A stretch of 64,000 bases of DNA, taken from contig OU015664.1 of NCBI GenBank assembly GCA_907165275.2, positions 3,806,001-3,870,000 of the forward strand. Reading direction: 5' to 3'. This document shows positions 45,092 to 56,075 of the stretch, piece after piece. The DNA is from Zygaena filipendulae (Eukaryota; Arthropoda; Insecta; Lepidoptera; Zygaenidae). The notes under the pieces were generated by a model. The model ran no database searches. It had not been told where the DNA came from and saw only the letters and a program-made list of their open reading frames with translations. The position numbers and the translations under genes were made by a program. How positions within the stretch are numbered: position 1 is the first letter of the stretch; every line of letters starts with the position of its first letter.

Positions 45092-45436
45092 GTGAGTGTC
45101 TAGTACAGATACGGTCTCTTATTGACTTTTATCCCATGCTTGGTGACTTGTTACCTCGACTAGTTTCATTGAGAGTCAATGATATTTAAGTAAGGATGAT
45201 ATAGGTACTAGGTACCTACCTACCTTCATACTACGCGGCGTTCAAATATTGTTCCGCTTTGACATATAGGTACATGTAAATGGGAAACCTAATACGAAAA
45301 TTATGGAATAGAAAGAGATAAGTATCTGTTAGGATTTTAAAGTAAAGCCCCTAATTAGGGACAGTATCCAGTTCGCGCTAGTGCTACATCTACCTTCTTT
45401 AATGTTTGTAATATTATTGTTAAGGGCAGTTATTCA

Positions 45437-45492
45437 CAATTTACAGAGCCTTTGTTCACTATGACCATAACACGTCGCGTTAAGGTAACGCG
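45437..45492. repeat. CACTATG-family MITE, left arm only
   Basis: TTCACTATGACCATAACACG followed by TCGCGTTAAGG, matching the arm at 12831. The other arm is absent. Confidence 0.55.
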
Positions 45493-45524
45493 CCACAGTT
45501 CCACACACACACACACAAACAGTT

Positions 45525-45620
45525 GGCCCAGTTTCAGAGGAGAACATATGGTACTTTTATCCCGGAATTACCGCGGGATCTCCGAAATTTTCACGGGTGA
45601 AATCGCGGGGAACAGCTATT
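45525..45620 (+). mobile_element. Helitron 3' half
   Basis: CCCGGAATTACCGCGGGATC and a hairpin, ending GGGGAACAGCTATTAG. It is 5'-truncated at the CA repeat. Confidence 0.6.
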
Positions 45621-45728
45621 AGTAAATAAATTAGTAATTATAATAATAATTAATAAATATGCTCTAAGATTGCATGCACCAAAAACGGACCGTGAAAATG
45701 TCACAATAATCCTTTACGTTTATTACAG

Positions 45729-45858
45729 GCAAACCATTGTATGGTAAACACATTCTTCGTCTACAGTTTCATCCATTTGTTCTTCACAATTGGTCTGATA
45801 GTGTGGGAAGCCACGTCCGATGGGTGGATACAACTTGGATTAATATTGGCTTCAGATT
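45729..45858 (+). CDS. Four-TM membrane protein (DUF4728-like), exon 3
   Basis: 130 bases, phase 0 in and phase 1 out (T|GTGAGT). It encodes ANHCMVNTFFVYSFIHLFFT then IGLIVWEATSDGWIQLGLIL, that is membrane segment 3 and the start of segment 4 separated by a short luminal or extracellular loop EATSDGW. Confidence 0.8.
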
Positions 45859-45917
45859 GTGAGTACTACTGTGTTTAAACAATTGAAAATTTGTATCTAA
45901 ATTTTGTTTGCTTTATC

Positions 45918-46140
45918 CTTACTTATTCGAAATGCGAATGTGAGTTTGTTTGTTTTTTGTTGTTTCGTTACGCTTTCACGATTTAACTACTCAACTGATC
46001 ATCGTAAAATTTGGCATACACGTTGTTAGGGGTACAAAGAAGGACACGTTATTGTCTTGACAAGTAGTGTATGAAAGCAGTTTGGAGTTACTGCGGGAAT
46101 TCCGAAACTCACGCGGGTGAAACCGCGGGACTCAGTTTTG
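45918..46140 (+). mobile_element. Helitron-like element, terminus damaged
   Basis: TCCTTACTTATTCGAAATGC start, GTTAGGGGTACAAAGAAGGA core, hairpin intact. The end reads GGGACTCAG in place of GCTAG. Confidence 0.65.
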
Positions 46141-46244
46141 CAACTACGTTTCTTATTGCACTTTATAATAACAAGTAACGTTGCAGTTTATGACAACAAT
46201 GACATTATAAAATATTTCATTGTCTGACAATAAGTGCAACAGGC

Positions 46245-46464
46245 CTCTTGTTCACTATGACCAAAGGGTTCTTTGCCCATAATGCACATCCAAAAACACG
46301 ATTTCAAACGCACAGGTAGCAAAGTATTAGAAATTAATATTCTGTATTCTATAAGACACCTCTTAAATATATTTTTTTTGAAGTGAATTTCCTTTGAACG
46401 TGAGGAAAAAGCAATTATTGTGATGCGTTATACTAACGCGTCGTGTTATGATCATAGTGAATAA
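46245..46464. mobile_element. CACTATG-family MITE abutting a splice acceptor
   Basis: Left TTGTTCACTATGACC, right GTCGTGTTATGATCATAGTG then AATAA. The interior matches the 12.8-kb copy (AGAAATTAATATTCTGTATT). It supplies sequence up to the edge of the polypyrimidine tract of exon 4. Confidence 0.65.
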
Positions 46465-46483
46465 TTGTCATTTTCCTTTTCAG

Positions 46484-46584
46484 TGCTCCTCATCCTTTGT
46501 ATGTTTAGTGTCAAATATTTGATGGAAGCAATACGAACTGGAAAAATGTACAGTCGACCAGGAGAAATTTATTATAGAACATAA
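46484..46584 (+). CDS. Four-TM membrane protein (DUF4728-like), exon 4 and stop
   Basis: Acceptor TTCCTTTTCAG. The split codon T+TG gives Leu, then LLILCMFSVKYLMEAIRTGK (end of segment 4), then a short tail MYSRPGEIYYRT and TAA. Total coding length is 540 bases, 179 residues plus stop. The Tyr-rich cytoplasmic-looking tail (IYYRT) could hold a YxxO-like sorting signal, but that is speculative. No AATAAA is seen close downstream. Confidence 0.8.
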
Positions 46585-46789
46585 TTACTATTTTTTATTA
46601 CGTAAAATATGTGGCTGGGCCATTTCGCTCCATTCACATGAATAATTTATCCTAAGGCGAAAAATTTATCCACTGTTGATTACTTTTCTGTTATACAAAG
46701 GTTCTTGCAGTAACGAAACGGCCAAGCCACATAATATTCTGACTAAGGTGTAGAGTTTGAGAAGTTAGGCCTTGTAGAGTTAGGGTGTG

Positions 46790-47345
46790 TAGAGTTATAA
46801 GCTTGGCTCTACATGAGATTTGATAACTTTTTGACAGTGACCATCATATGGACTCGTCTTGGCATCATTTTACATGAAAATGTTTTTCGTGGGATTTCAT
46901 TTCTTTTTGTAAGTCAAAATTTGCGGAATTCTCATACAAACTTCCATCCCCTAGTTTAAGGGGTTGGGGGATAAAAGTTACAAGCTTTAAAATTTTTTTG
47001 TTGTTTGTGTACTAATACTAGCTTACATGCCAAATTTCAGCTTTCTAGTACATTAGGAAATACCCTAAGAATTTTGATGATCATCAGTGAGTCAGTGACG
47101 AAATCAGGGTTTTTTAGATATCAATAAAATCTAAAGTATAAGAGCTACGCAATTAAAACTTGAAATGTTTGATAAGTCCGCTATTGACAACATATCCAGA
47201 GAATTTCGTTTATCTGGTATTATCTTAACCAAAGTTATAAGGGTTCAAAAAAACGACGAAGCGCTTCGCGAAAAGATAGGTAGTGCTCCAGCTTCGCTTG
47301 GTTCGTCTTGGCGGGGGCACTGCCGTGCCCCCAGATAGCTTTAGA
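46790..47345. mobile_element. Probable interspersed repeat with terminal hairpins
   Basis: This unit contains GTGAGTCAGTGACGAAATCA, a CGAAGCGCTTCG palindrome near 47257 and a GGGGGCAC-TGCC-GTGCCCCC hairpin (47313-47332) close to its presumed end. The style and phrases match moth interspersed repeats. Ends and class are uncertain. Confidence 0.4.
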
Positions 47346-48076
47346 TTTATCTGAAATGAAACTGAATATTTATTAAAGGCTGAATAATAAAAGAAGAATT
47401 TAAAAGTAGGTAGCAACCTATGAGTCACTGCTCCTTTGACGGTGCCGTCATGAATATTAATCTAATTAGGGACCTGAAAGTTTACAACTAATATTAGAAC
47501 AGCTCACATGATTCTCATACAAACATGCTTTAAAATGTATGTCTACTTTAAATTCAATCATAACTTTAACTCATGAACGTTACAGGCAAAAACTAGTACA
47601 AAGCACTTTGTAGCAATTATCTACATTAATAATAGTCGTAATTAATTTTGCTGCTAGGTGAAATTCAATTAAGACAGTCTTTTCGGCTATTCAGAAATTG
47701 TTATGGGTAATAAAAGCCGCAAAAATTGCCGTTACTTATGTTGTACGTTACTTATGTTGTACGAGTGACGTGTTTATATCTGGACCTCAGCACAATTTTA
47801 TTAAACCTCAGAAAAATGTGAACATGAAGAGAATTTTTTCTAACACTCTACGAATCCATAATAGATTAATGAAACATTATGCATTATAAACCTTAAATAT
47901 TTTAAGTTTTTTGATGCAATTGGTAATATTTATTGAGTAAGTACAAGATAATATTACAAATTACAATATATTAAAAAAACTTAATCTTAGATAAATATAG
48001 TTTTCTTTATAATTTAATTATTCATAATATTATATAATGTAATAATATTTTATAACCTCGTAAAAATATCTAAAAA
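47346..48076. other. AT-rich DNA downstream of two convergent genes
   Basis: This lies between the 3' ends of the four-TM gene (+) and the secreted-protein gene (-). An AATAAA on the - strand near 47929 could be the polyadenylation signal of the latter. No other feature is seen. Confidence 0.4.
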
Positions 48077-48287
48077 TCCCTACTAATATTATAAATGCGA
48101 AAGTAACTCTGTCTGTCAGTCTATCGGTCTGTCTGTCTGTCTGTTACGCTTTCACGCCTTGATAGATGAACCGACAATCATCAAATTTTGCACACACGTT
48201 GTCAGGGAAGGACATAGGGTATTTTTATCCCGGAATTCCTGCGGGAACTCCAATATTTCAGCGGGCGAAACCGCGGGGTAGAGCTAG
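48077..48287 (+). mobile_element. Helitron-like element, complete, in 3' flank of the secreted-protein gene
   Basis: TCCCTACTAATATTATAAAT start with a CTGT microsatellite, GTTACGCTTTCACGCCTTGA block, hairpin and GAGCTAG before T. It ends 93 bases from the stop codon at 48380, so it probably lies in the 3' UTR or just past it. Confidence 0.75.
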
Positions 48288-48379
48288 TATTTCAATAAAT
48301 AAACAGTTTATAAACAAGCACTTCAAATCAAATCACAGTCTTTCATGGATGTAACTAAACACGAAATTATTTAAAATAT

Positions 48380-50047
48380 CTACTCCATTTTTAAAATATT
48401 GTCTAAATGTAACTCTTCTGGTATTCCACCAAGGTCTCTTCTTCGACGTCTGCGTCCGAGCATCATTGGTACGACCATGGCCATCGTGGCTGGGACCATC
48501 CCAGCTCCCACAGCAGCTAAAACTGTTGATCTATCTGGAGAAACCTTTGAAACTATCTTTTTTCTAACCACCTTTGGGCCTGTGGGATGGATGTGTGTTG
48601 CTGACGCTTCCAAATCATTCCTCTTGTCCATATCTCGTTTAGATTCTTCGACTGTTTTAAAACTTTTCTCTACCTCCAACATTCCACCGTGAGAAGTCGT
48701 CATGTTATTGCGGGTACCATCCATTGGCAATACAGTTAATGCAACCGTTTGATGAGATGTGATTGTAGCTGTTTCCGGACGATCTTCGGACACAGGAGAT
48801 AGTGACCTTTGACGTTTTTTATTTCTGTAGCCTTTGGTTGTTGAAAGAAGAACCCACTGCCCATCATTGAACGATGGTTTTGGTGAACGATCGCTTTCGT
48901 AATCAGGTAAGCCGGCGTAGACCACCTGAGTTGGCCTCCTGATTGGACGTTTCTTGGTCGTCCCTGGATGAAGTGCTTCGTATTCATAAGGAAACTTGTT
49001 TGGCCGGTCATCTGTTACCAGTGAATCCGATAAGCCATAAAGTACAGCGTCGTCATTGTGGTGGTGATCATCATTATCACAGCTAGGTTTATGCGGTCGC
49101 CTACCATCATCAGGTAACCATGAAGATGGGAAATTGTAAAAGCTTTGCTGTGGCTTATTCCATGTTGGTTTGGTAGGAGTTTTTGTATCGTAATCTAATT
49201 CGGATGAAATGTGCAGTTTATTGTTTATGTAAGCTGGTCTTGTCATTACTGTATTTGTTGGTTTTTTTTGCGATTCTCCAAATGAAGGTAGTTTTTGAGG
49301 ATAGTTAAATGAACTTGCTCCTATTCCTTGATAGGATGAATATAGATCTTCATCAGTATGCTTTTCTTCATCTGTGTTCCACTGATATGGTTTTTGTTTT
49401 TTAACATTAGGTTTCCATTTCGAAATCTTGCTAGTCGACCAAGCTATTGGTTCCAAAGTTACCCATCCGTCTTTATCGTCAAAAGGATGTTTATGCTGTT
49501 TAACGTTTAATCTATTCCATGATGTGAACACTTTTTCTTCATCGTCTCCCTCATTTTTATTATCAATAATATAGTAATTGTTACCTTTTAACTTTTCTGT
49601 CTTTAATTTTGCTGCTAACGCATTGATCGCCTCTAGTTGCTCGTTAGATAAGTCATGCATATCTTTAAGTTTCTCAGAATTCTCCATAAAGTAGTCTTCA
49701 AAGCCTGCTTGTGGCCCATCATTACCATCAAACCCTTCTTGACATGAAGGTCCGTAACAGCGAGGGTGATTAACAGTCGTGTCGTGAATAATATCCGTCA
49801 TTGCATTCTTCAAATCTAGATTATCATTTCCTTTATCTGGATTAAGTGATATCTGTTCCCAATTCCTATGAATATCGTGGTGGTCACGTTCCGATTCTAT
49901 TATAGTGATGGGTTCTTTACCAGGCACATCTAACTGATACGTTTTCATTCGTTCACCATACTTTTCCACTTGTGTCGGATGATTAGCATGCGTTAAAGCG
50001 AGGGTTATTAACACGCAAAATGCAAATATTCGCACTATCATTTTCAT
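48380..50047 (-). CDS. Secreted or membrane protein, His/Asp- and Pro-rich, with C-terminal hexa-Arg
   Basis: An intronless 555-residue ORF. I take Met at 50047 (MKMIVRIFAFCVLITLAL) as start because it opens a textbook signal peptide, with likely cleavage after THA at residue 21. The longer ORF start at 50134 would bury it and lies upstream of the predicted transcription start. The middle is hydrophilic and low-complexity (Lys, Pro, Asp; a DDHHHNDD patch; many KPxW/KPT motifs). Near the C-terminus a hydrophobic stretch, TVLAAVGAGMVPATMAMVVP, is followed by RRRRRR and an acidic end (DLGGIPEELHLDN). The hydrophobic segment could be a membrane anchor, and the Arg run a membrane stop signal or a convertase site. 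No catalytic domain is recognised. Function is unknown. Confidence 0.85.
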   Translation of the reverse strand: MKMIVRIFAFCVLITLALTHANHPTQVEKYGERMKTYQLDVPGKEPITIIESERDHHDIHRNWEQISLNPDKGNDNLDLKNAMTDIIHDTTVNHPRCYGPSCQEGFDGNDGPQAGFEDYFMENSEKLKDMHDLSNEQLEAINALAAKLKTEKLKGNNYYIIDNKNEGDDEEKVFTSWNRLNVKQHKHPFDDKDGWVTLEPIAWSTSKISKWKPNVKKQKPYQWNTDEEKHTDEDLYSSYQGIGASSFNYPQKLPSFGESQKKPTNTVMTRPAYINNKLHISSELDYDTKTPTKPTWNKPQQSFYNFPSSWLPDDGRRPHKPSCDNDDHHHNDDAVLYGLSDSLVTDDRPNKFPYEYEALHPGTTKKRPIRRPTQVVYAGLPDYESDRSPKPSFNDGQWVLLSTTKGYRNKKRQRSLSPVSEDRPETATITSHQTVALTVLPMDGTRNNMTTSHGGMLEVEKSFKTVEESKRDMDKRNDLEASATHIHPTGPKVVRKKIVSKVSPDRSTVLAAVGAGMVPATMAMVVPMMLGRRRRRRDLGGIPEELHLDNILKME

Positions 50048-50103
50048 TGAGCAAGTTTTCGCTTTCACCGTATCGCGTGGCGTCGCGCAGTAAAGGCGCG
50101 CTT

Positions 50104-50142
50104 GGACTGAGAGCTGGTGCCGGTGGTGGACCACTGATATAG
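50104..50142 (-). promoter_or_regulatory. TATA plus initiator promoter of the secreted-protein gene
   Basis: On the - strand CTATATC (50142-50136) lies 33 bases upstream of TCAGTCC (50110-50104), an arthropod initiator whose A is at 50108. The resulting leader to ATG 50047 is about 60 bases. This also argues for the downstream Met. Confidence 0.6.
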
Positions 50143-51229
50143 TTTTGATTGTGGAAGCACAATAAACGCCCTCCCTGCGCCTCTAATGCAATGGTAATTT
50201 CTGTTCGGTCACGACGAATGAGTGAGATAATTGCGTGGCGATTGTCGTTTGCTGGTACTATCTTAATAGACTATCACGTCTCTCTTGAGCCCGTGACCCC
50301 GGCTAAGAGAAACTATTTACTGCAGTGTTTTCTCATAACAAGTTAAACTTTTCTTGGATAAGCGTGAATTCTCAACTTGACAAGAATACACTTTTCTTTC
50401 TAATAGCAATAAAATAAATTCATTTATAAATTCAAAGTGGTACGCGCTATTAAACATTCGGTACATTAATCATTGGAGAACATTGTCTCAGTTATTATTG
50501 CGTCATCATGAGTAGAAATATCCTAAGTGGGGTAATACTATAAGTAATCAAAGTATACAATGTGGCGCGTATCTATCTCGTACTGTTTCTCGCGAGTCGT
50601 GTCGAATCTGCTCTCACTATAATAGCAGCCCACTTAAACTTCCTATCGCGGCTAGATCAAATGCGCTCTAATTCCATGCGCATGCGGCTTTTACCAGCCT
50701 CTTCATCAACTCATCTCATTACACCGTTCTGTATTGATACAACACAATTTTTCTTCCATAAACACCGAATAAGGATTCTCACCGATCACAATGCGCGCTC
50801 CGTCATTTACTCGTATTGTGACAAATACTTGACTTGCACTGTTCGACATTTAAATCTAGGTGCATAACTACATATATCTATCTATATATAACATAAATAC
50901 ATTCAAAATATAAAAGATATGTAATATTGTACGTAAAACATTTCACGTAAGCTTGGTTTCCATGATACAAGCTTATAGCATAGGTATTCTCGGACCATGC
51001 AGATTCTGTGTGTTATGAAATGATATTAAGTATTATTATTTTATATTATACCAAAATATTTTTGTAAGCGCCTGTACGTGTCCTTCCATACTACTATTAA
51101 GATTGAACTAATTACTGACATAAAAACCCTTGTAACCTTGAAAACTGGACAATGTATTTCATTATTTTAATCTAGTTAGCTTATTTTTCTTAATTATTTC
51201 ATACTCTTAGAAAAACTCCTTCGTATTAG
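50143..51229. other. Upstream flank of the secreted-protein gene
   Basis: No gene recognised. The ORF at 50562-50867 has no support. A regulatory role is possible but not visible. Confidence 0.4.
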
Positions 51230-51370
51230 CATTGAGCTAGACCCTACTCCGACAAGAGCGTGAATGTCGGAGATCCCACGGGAATTCCAGAATAAAAGTA
51301 CCCTATTTCCTTTTCTGTACCTCTGACAACATGTAGTATGCAATAATTAATTCTATTTCACCCGCGTTAA
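51230..51370 (-). mobile_element. Helitron-like fragment
   Basis: GAGCTAGACCC end, GAGATCCCACGGGAATTCC, then a second TTTCACCCGCG end near 51356. The 5' part is missing. Confidence 0.5.
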
Positions 51371-51389
51371 TTTATTTAACAATTAATGC

Positions 51390-51520
51390 AAACAAGGACA
51401 ACATAAAAAGGAAAGAAAGTATAAAGTAATCATGTACAAGGGTCATGCTTATTCCATGTGGAATTTCTTGCAGCAGACCCGCAACAGGAAAAGAGATAAG
51501 AATGGTGTGCATCTGTTCGA
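51390..51520 (-). repeat. Possible LINE 3'-end fragment
   Basis: CATGTACAAGGGTCATGCTT and GCAGCAGACCCGCAACAGGA with GAAAAGAGATAAGAA are phrases typical of moth repeats. The two short ORFs here are chance. Confidence 0.3.
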
Positions 51521-51769
51521 TAGGTAGGTAGGTACCTATATGAAATAATAATATACAAAAAAAATACATACAATAATAATATACATACAAAATAATAGAA
51601 CCAAATAATCATAATAATAATAACTTTATCTAACTACATACCTACCTACAAAAAATTACACGACAATATAATATATAATATCACATAATATATAATAATA
51701 AATTGTATAACTATAAATAAATACAAAAATGAATACAATAACTACACAGGCAGTGACAGATAGTGTTCC

Positions 51770-51905
51770 TTGACTCGCTTTTGCAATTTCGGAGATCCCG
51801 CGGGAATTCCGGGATAAAAGGTAGCCCCTATTTTCTTTTCCATTTCAAAGGCTACATGCCAAATTTCATCCAAATGCGTTCAACCGTTTTTGCGTGATAC
51901 CTATT
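51770..51905 (-). mobile_element. Helitron-like fragment, second subfamily
   Basis: TTTCGGAGATCCCGCGGGAA then TTCCGGGATAAAAGG, and GCCAAATTTCATCCAAATGC. The CTAG terminus is replaced by GACTCGC. Confidence 0.5.
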
Positions 51906-52679
51906 AATAGGTATTAAAAAAATCTTGGCACTGATGAGGGATTTGTTCAAAGACATTTATCCCAGCTAAAAAAAAGTTAATGTTTTTCATGTGCTTTTAT
52001 CCACACGGAATTAAGATTCACTATAAATAGTGATTAATAAAAACCTTATATGACATGATGTCTACTATCGTGAAAAGAGAGAAAATTATTATTACGATAT
52101 TTTATATAATTATTAGGTACGATATTGTATTTTATGTATAGATTAACGATATGCTAAGGAGTGGTAAATGTTTTGGCTTTGTCTTCTTTAACGGTCCAGA
52201 GTAAAACCTAACCTGACTCCTCAATTTTGGTCATAATTCAGGATAGATGCGTCGTATAAAATCTGATCAAATTCTTGACATAAATAGTAAGTTTTTTTTG
52301 AAAGGCGTTTTCGTGTCTGGTTATTTAACGCCACACGATTCCTTTATGCTTTCTACAGCTAGCAAATTATTTCGTTGACAGATTTCTATAGAAGATAAAA
52401 TTTTCGATTGCACTTTCTTAAGTAATTCATTCGGAACTATGTACTTGTAACAAAAATCACACAATTTTGTTTTGTTTGGTGCGATTGTTTTACCCTTTTT
52501 TTATAAGTGATTAAATTCTCAATGAAAAAAGATTCCACTAATAATAATCACAAAGTCACATTTGGGTCTGTGTGTCCGCTTATTTCTTTTAAACTATGCA
52601 ACATAATTATTTATTTGCATAAAACATTTCCTCAATATTTAATTTCTTTTTTAATTACATTATTTAATATTTTAATTAC
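51906..52679. other. AT-rich intergenic DNA
   Basis: Nothing recognised. Confidence 0.45.
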
Positions 52680-52865
52680 ATAGCTGTTCCCCGCGGTTTC
52701 ACCCATGTTAATTTTGAAGAGTCTGTGGGATGCCGGGATAAAAAATACTTCTGTGTCCCTTGAGAACGTGTATACACAATTTCACGATGTTGGGTTGAGC
52801 CGTTAAAACGTGTAAGCGTAATAAACAAACAAACGCACTTTCACATTTATAATAAGCAGTAAGGA
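52680..52865 (-). mobile_element. Helitron-like non-autonomous element, complete
   Basis: On the - strand it runs from TCCTTACTGCTTATTATAAA to the hairpin and AGCTATG, where CTAT replaces CTAG. Main subfamily blocks are present. Confidence 0.7.
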
Positions 52866-54582
52866 TAATAAATTATATCTCCAATCTCCAAATGCACTTT
52901 ATATGAAGTGCAATAAACGCAACAAGGAAAACCATATTATGTGCTCATCAACTTATATTTATATATGTCTATATGTGCCTATGTGCCTGTAAGGTAAGTA
53001 TAGTATTGTATCTATATTAACTGCAAAGAAAGTTAAATGAAGACATTTCGCGGCATTGTGTTAGGTTCAACATGTGAGCTCGGCATCTCCATTGTTGTAA
53101 CGCGCCATTGTGTTCCAACCTTCCGCGTTTTGGATCAAGATACAGTTAAAATGACTGAAACTGCCATTTGAGTGTTTTATGAAAATATTCTAATAATAAT
53201 ATCTACGCATTAATAAGTCAAGAGAAGAAGATTTTTAGCGCATAAATTTACATAACTTCTAAAATGAACTGTCAGTTGTGGTTTAAGAATATATTCTAAT
53301 AATACCCAATAATAATATTATGGAAAGACTGCAGAGTTTTTTTATAGGGCATAATTTTATATCCTTCAATGACATTCTATGTATTAAAAATCTTAAAAAA
53401 ATCGAATTTTAGTTTATTTGTTACGCTTTCACGCCAATATGAGTGTAGGCAATTTTTTTTCTCAAAACTTATCGCACTATGACTTTAACTACACTCTACA
53501 GAGTGAGAAAGGGAGCAGCAAGCTACGCCCATTTGAAATGATCACAGAATCATCGATGGGACGCATAAAGTTCAAACTTCAAGGTTAATCTAAGATTTTT
53601 TTGTTGTTTGAATTAGTTTTAGATACAGTCACTGACGTTACCGTTTGCGTTAGGTCACATGGACGGTCCATGGTTGCGTGAATAAAATCGGCTACTTTGC
53701 GTGGCTATTAATTTAACTAAACCACACATCATGTCTGCATGTTAACACAATCACAAGGATTAAAAAGTACGGTTTTTTTTTAATTTTTTTTTTTTCAATA
53801 GATTCAACATAAAGATTTACTATACCTGCTAGTGTATGTTCACGATTATACAGAAACGACTGATTATATTTATTATTTTCCAATACCTATAGGTAGTCAT
53901 GAAAACTATTAATAAATATAAACCAAATTTCATTAACAAAAAACTTACTAAATAATAATTTACGCACTGTTGAGAAAAAAAATATATGTAGGTAGGTACA
54001 TTAATACTGGGCATAGACACTTTAAGACTCTCGCGATTTGATACTCCCTTGCGCACTAATCCCGCATAATTTGTGAGTTTCTTCAGTGTGACGTTACAAG
54101 TGCAAATGGTTGTGCTCTTGCGCAACGGTGGTAAAGTTCGAAAGCGCAATCGGCGTTATTAGATGTTATAAGAGCAAGAACAAAACACTTTCATAGCGCA
54201 CAAACAGCTACTGTGGCCAAACGCGCTAGACGACATGGGAAAGGCTTAGAGACTACATTTTACATTCACATTTTAGACGGAGAAAGGGAGGAGGATTAGA
54301 TTACTTAAAATATCATTTGGCCATAGGAATACGACTTGATAAAATATTACCATCTTTTGATCGAAATTCGAAAACTATTCCCTTTTCAAATGACTGAATT
54401 TACTAAAAAAGTATTCACGTAGGTACCTATTAAAAGGATCTTAAACTTAAACTTAAACTCCATTAGTTACAAAAAAAAATTAGTAACAAACAAAAATGTG
54501 CTCGATTCCTAGACACTTTTGAATTGTGTACATAAGCGAAGTAGGTAGGTAATTATTTAGAGAAGCATTTTATTTGTATATA
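52866..54582. other. AT-rich intergenic DNA
   Basis: No gene. The ORF at 53829-54149 has no support. TTTGTTACGCTTTCACGCC at about 53418 is an isolated Helitron scrap. Confidence 0.4.
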
Positions 54583-54785
54583 CTAGTCGTTCCCCGTGTT
54601 TCACTCCCGTTATTTTTGAAGTTTCTGCGGGAATTACGGGATAAAAAGTATCCTATGTCCTTTTCTGTACCCCAACGCCTGTTTTCTAACAACGTTTGTG
54701 AAATCGTTTCATGATGATCGGTTGACAACAAAACAAAAGCGTAACAAATAAACTCACATTCGCCTAACGCCTTTATAATTTTAAA
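54583..54785 (-). mobile_element. Helitron-like element
   Basis: The CTAG end is followed by TCGTTCCCCGTGTTTCACTC, then GATAAAAAGTATCCTATGTC, CATGATGATCGGTTGA and a worn 5' end. The ORF at 54570-54791 reads it. Confidence 0.65.
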
Positions 54786-55609
54786 GACCATAATTATTTC
54801 GTCAGCGTGACCGTTCTGTATTTTAATAGATACTTTTTCAGTATATTTTGTCGTATCGACACGATTTTTTTTTTCGTTAAATTTACCCCTTGTGGGGAAA
54901 GCAAAGGAATCCTAGTCCATACAGCCAGTTCAGTTGTCTTTCTTTTCTGAAGTTATTTACAGTGCGATGCATTTCGATGCTTTACCCAAAATTAACCACG
55001 ATAAACTTAAAGTTAATGTTCATTTTCCTCAAATGCCGCCAAAAGTCCGTATCTATACAATCGCTTAGGGTGTTACCATAACTTCTTATCTAAAATAAAT
55101 ATACCAAAAAAAAGCTACTGATTTCCAGCAATATATACCTACAAAAATACTGATGTTCGAATGATAAAATAAACTGAAAATGTCGTCTCTATGCATTTCG
55201 CTGTAACGTGCGCCGTCTAATCGGCGCGGCGGTCAAGGCTGGCTTGTGGTTTCACTTTCTTCTGATACCGAATCATTTTCACCGACCGCTCTCGGCACGG
55301 TGAAAATGTGCTCCCGCGCCAACAAAATGCCCCCACCATGAGAATTTAATGATATTACGTAACACGGCTGTTGATATCGTGTTGTATGCAAACCAAACCA
55401 GTTATATAAATGTATATTGCAGCGGCCGGCAAATTAAGCATTGATGAACGATTATTTATTTATAGTGGGCCAAAGCAAGGCGTATGACACACATACCAGC
55501 GCGATCTATCAATAAAATAAATTGGTTGAATACCCGTATTGGTTAAATGTGCAATTTTTTTTTTAATTACCTATAACTCAATACTCTTCCTCACAACTAG
55601 GTAGGTACA
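54786..55609. other. Intergenic DNA with a GC-rich patch
   Basis: The stretch 55200-55330 is CpG-rich and holds an 11-bp perfect hairpin, CATTTTCACCG (55274-55284) with its complement at 55298-55308. It may be a conserved or regulatory element. No gene is seen. Confidence 0.4.
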
Positions 55610-56075
55610 TCCTTACTATTATAAGTGTGTTTGTTTGTTTGTTACGCTTTTACGCCTTAATGGCTCAACCGATCTTCATGAAATTTTTTGCATACACGTT
55701 TTCATGGGTACAAAAAAGGATATAGGGTACGCTTTATCCCGAAATTCCCCCAGGAACTCCGAAATTAAACTTCACAAAAATTTTGCATACTACACGTTGT
55801 CAGTGGTAAAGAAAAGAATATAAGGTAGTTACTTTAATCCCGAAATTCCCACGGGATCTCCGAAATAAATGCGGGTGAAACCACTGGGAACAGCTTGAGT
55901 TTGTTTGTTTGTTTACTACGCTTTCATGCCGTTACTACTTCGTTCATCATGAAATTTTGTTTACCTATACATGTTGTCGGGTGTACAGAGAAGGACATAG
56001 AGTACCTACTTTTTATCCTGAAATTTCCGCGGGAACTACGATATTAATGCAGGTGAAACCGCGGGAAGCAGCACT
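55610..56075 (+). mobile_element. Two Helitron-like elements in tandem
   Basis: The first starts TCCTTACTATTATAAGTG. Its body has a duplicated core (GCATACACGTTTTCATGGGT and GCATACTACACGTTGTCAGT). A hairpin end near 55892 is followed at once by GAGTTTGTTTGTTTGTTTAC of a second 5'-truncated copy, ending near 56075. Confidence 0.65.

Larger units (their letters stand above)
45092..45728 (+). other. Four-TM gene intron 2
   Basis: 637 bases, GTGAGT to TTTATTACAG. It holds a CACTATG MITE arm (45437-45492), a CA microsatellite (about 45503-45520) and a Helitron 3' half (45525-45620). Confidence 0.7.
45859..46483 (+). other. Four-TM gene intron 3
   Basis: 625 bases. It is almost filled by a Helitron (45918-46140) and a CACTATG MITE (46245-46464), which ends only 19 bases before the acceptor. 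Confidence 0.7.

Noticed and set aside
50048..50134. Upstream ATG at 50134 for the secreted-protein gene
   Set aside because: It would put 29 polar residues before a perfect signal peptide and lies upstream of the predicted transcription start.
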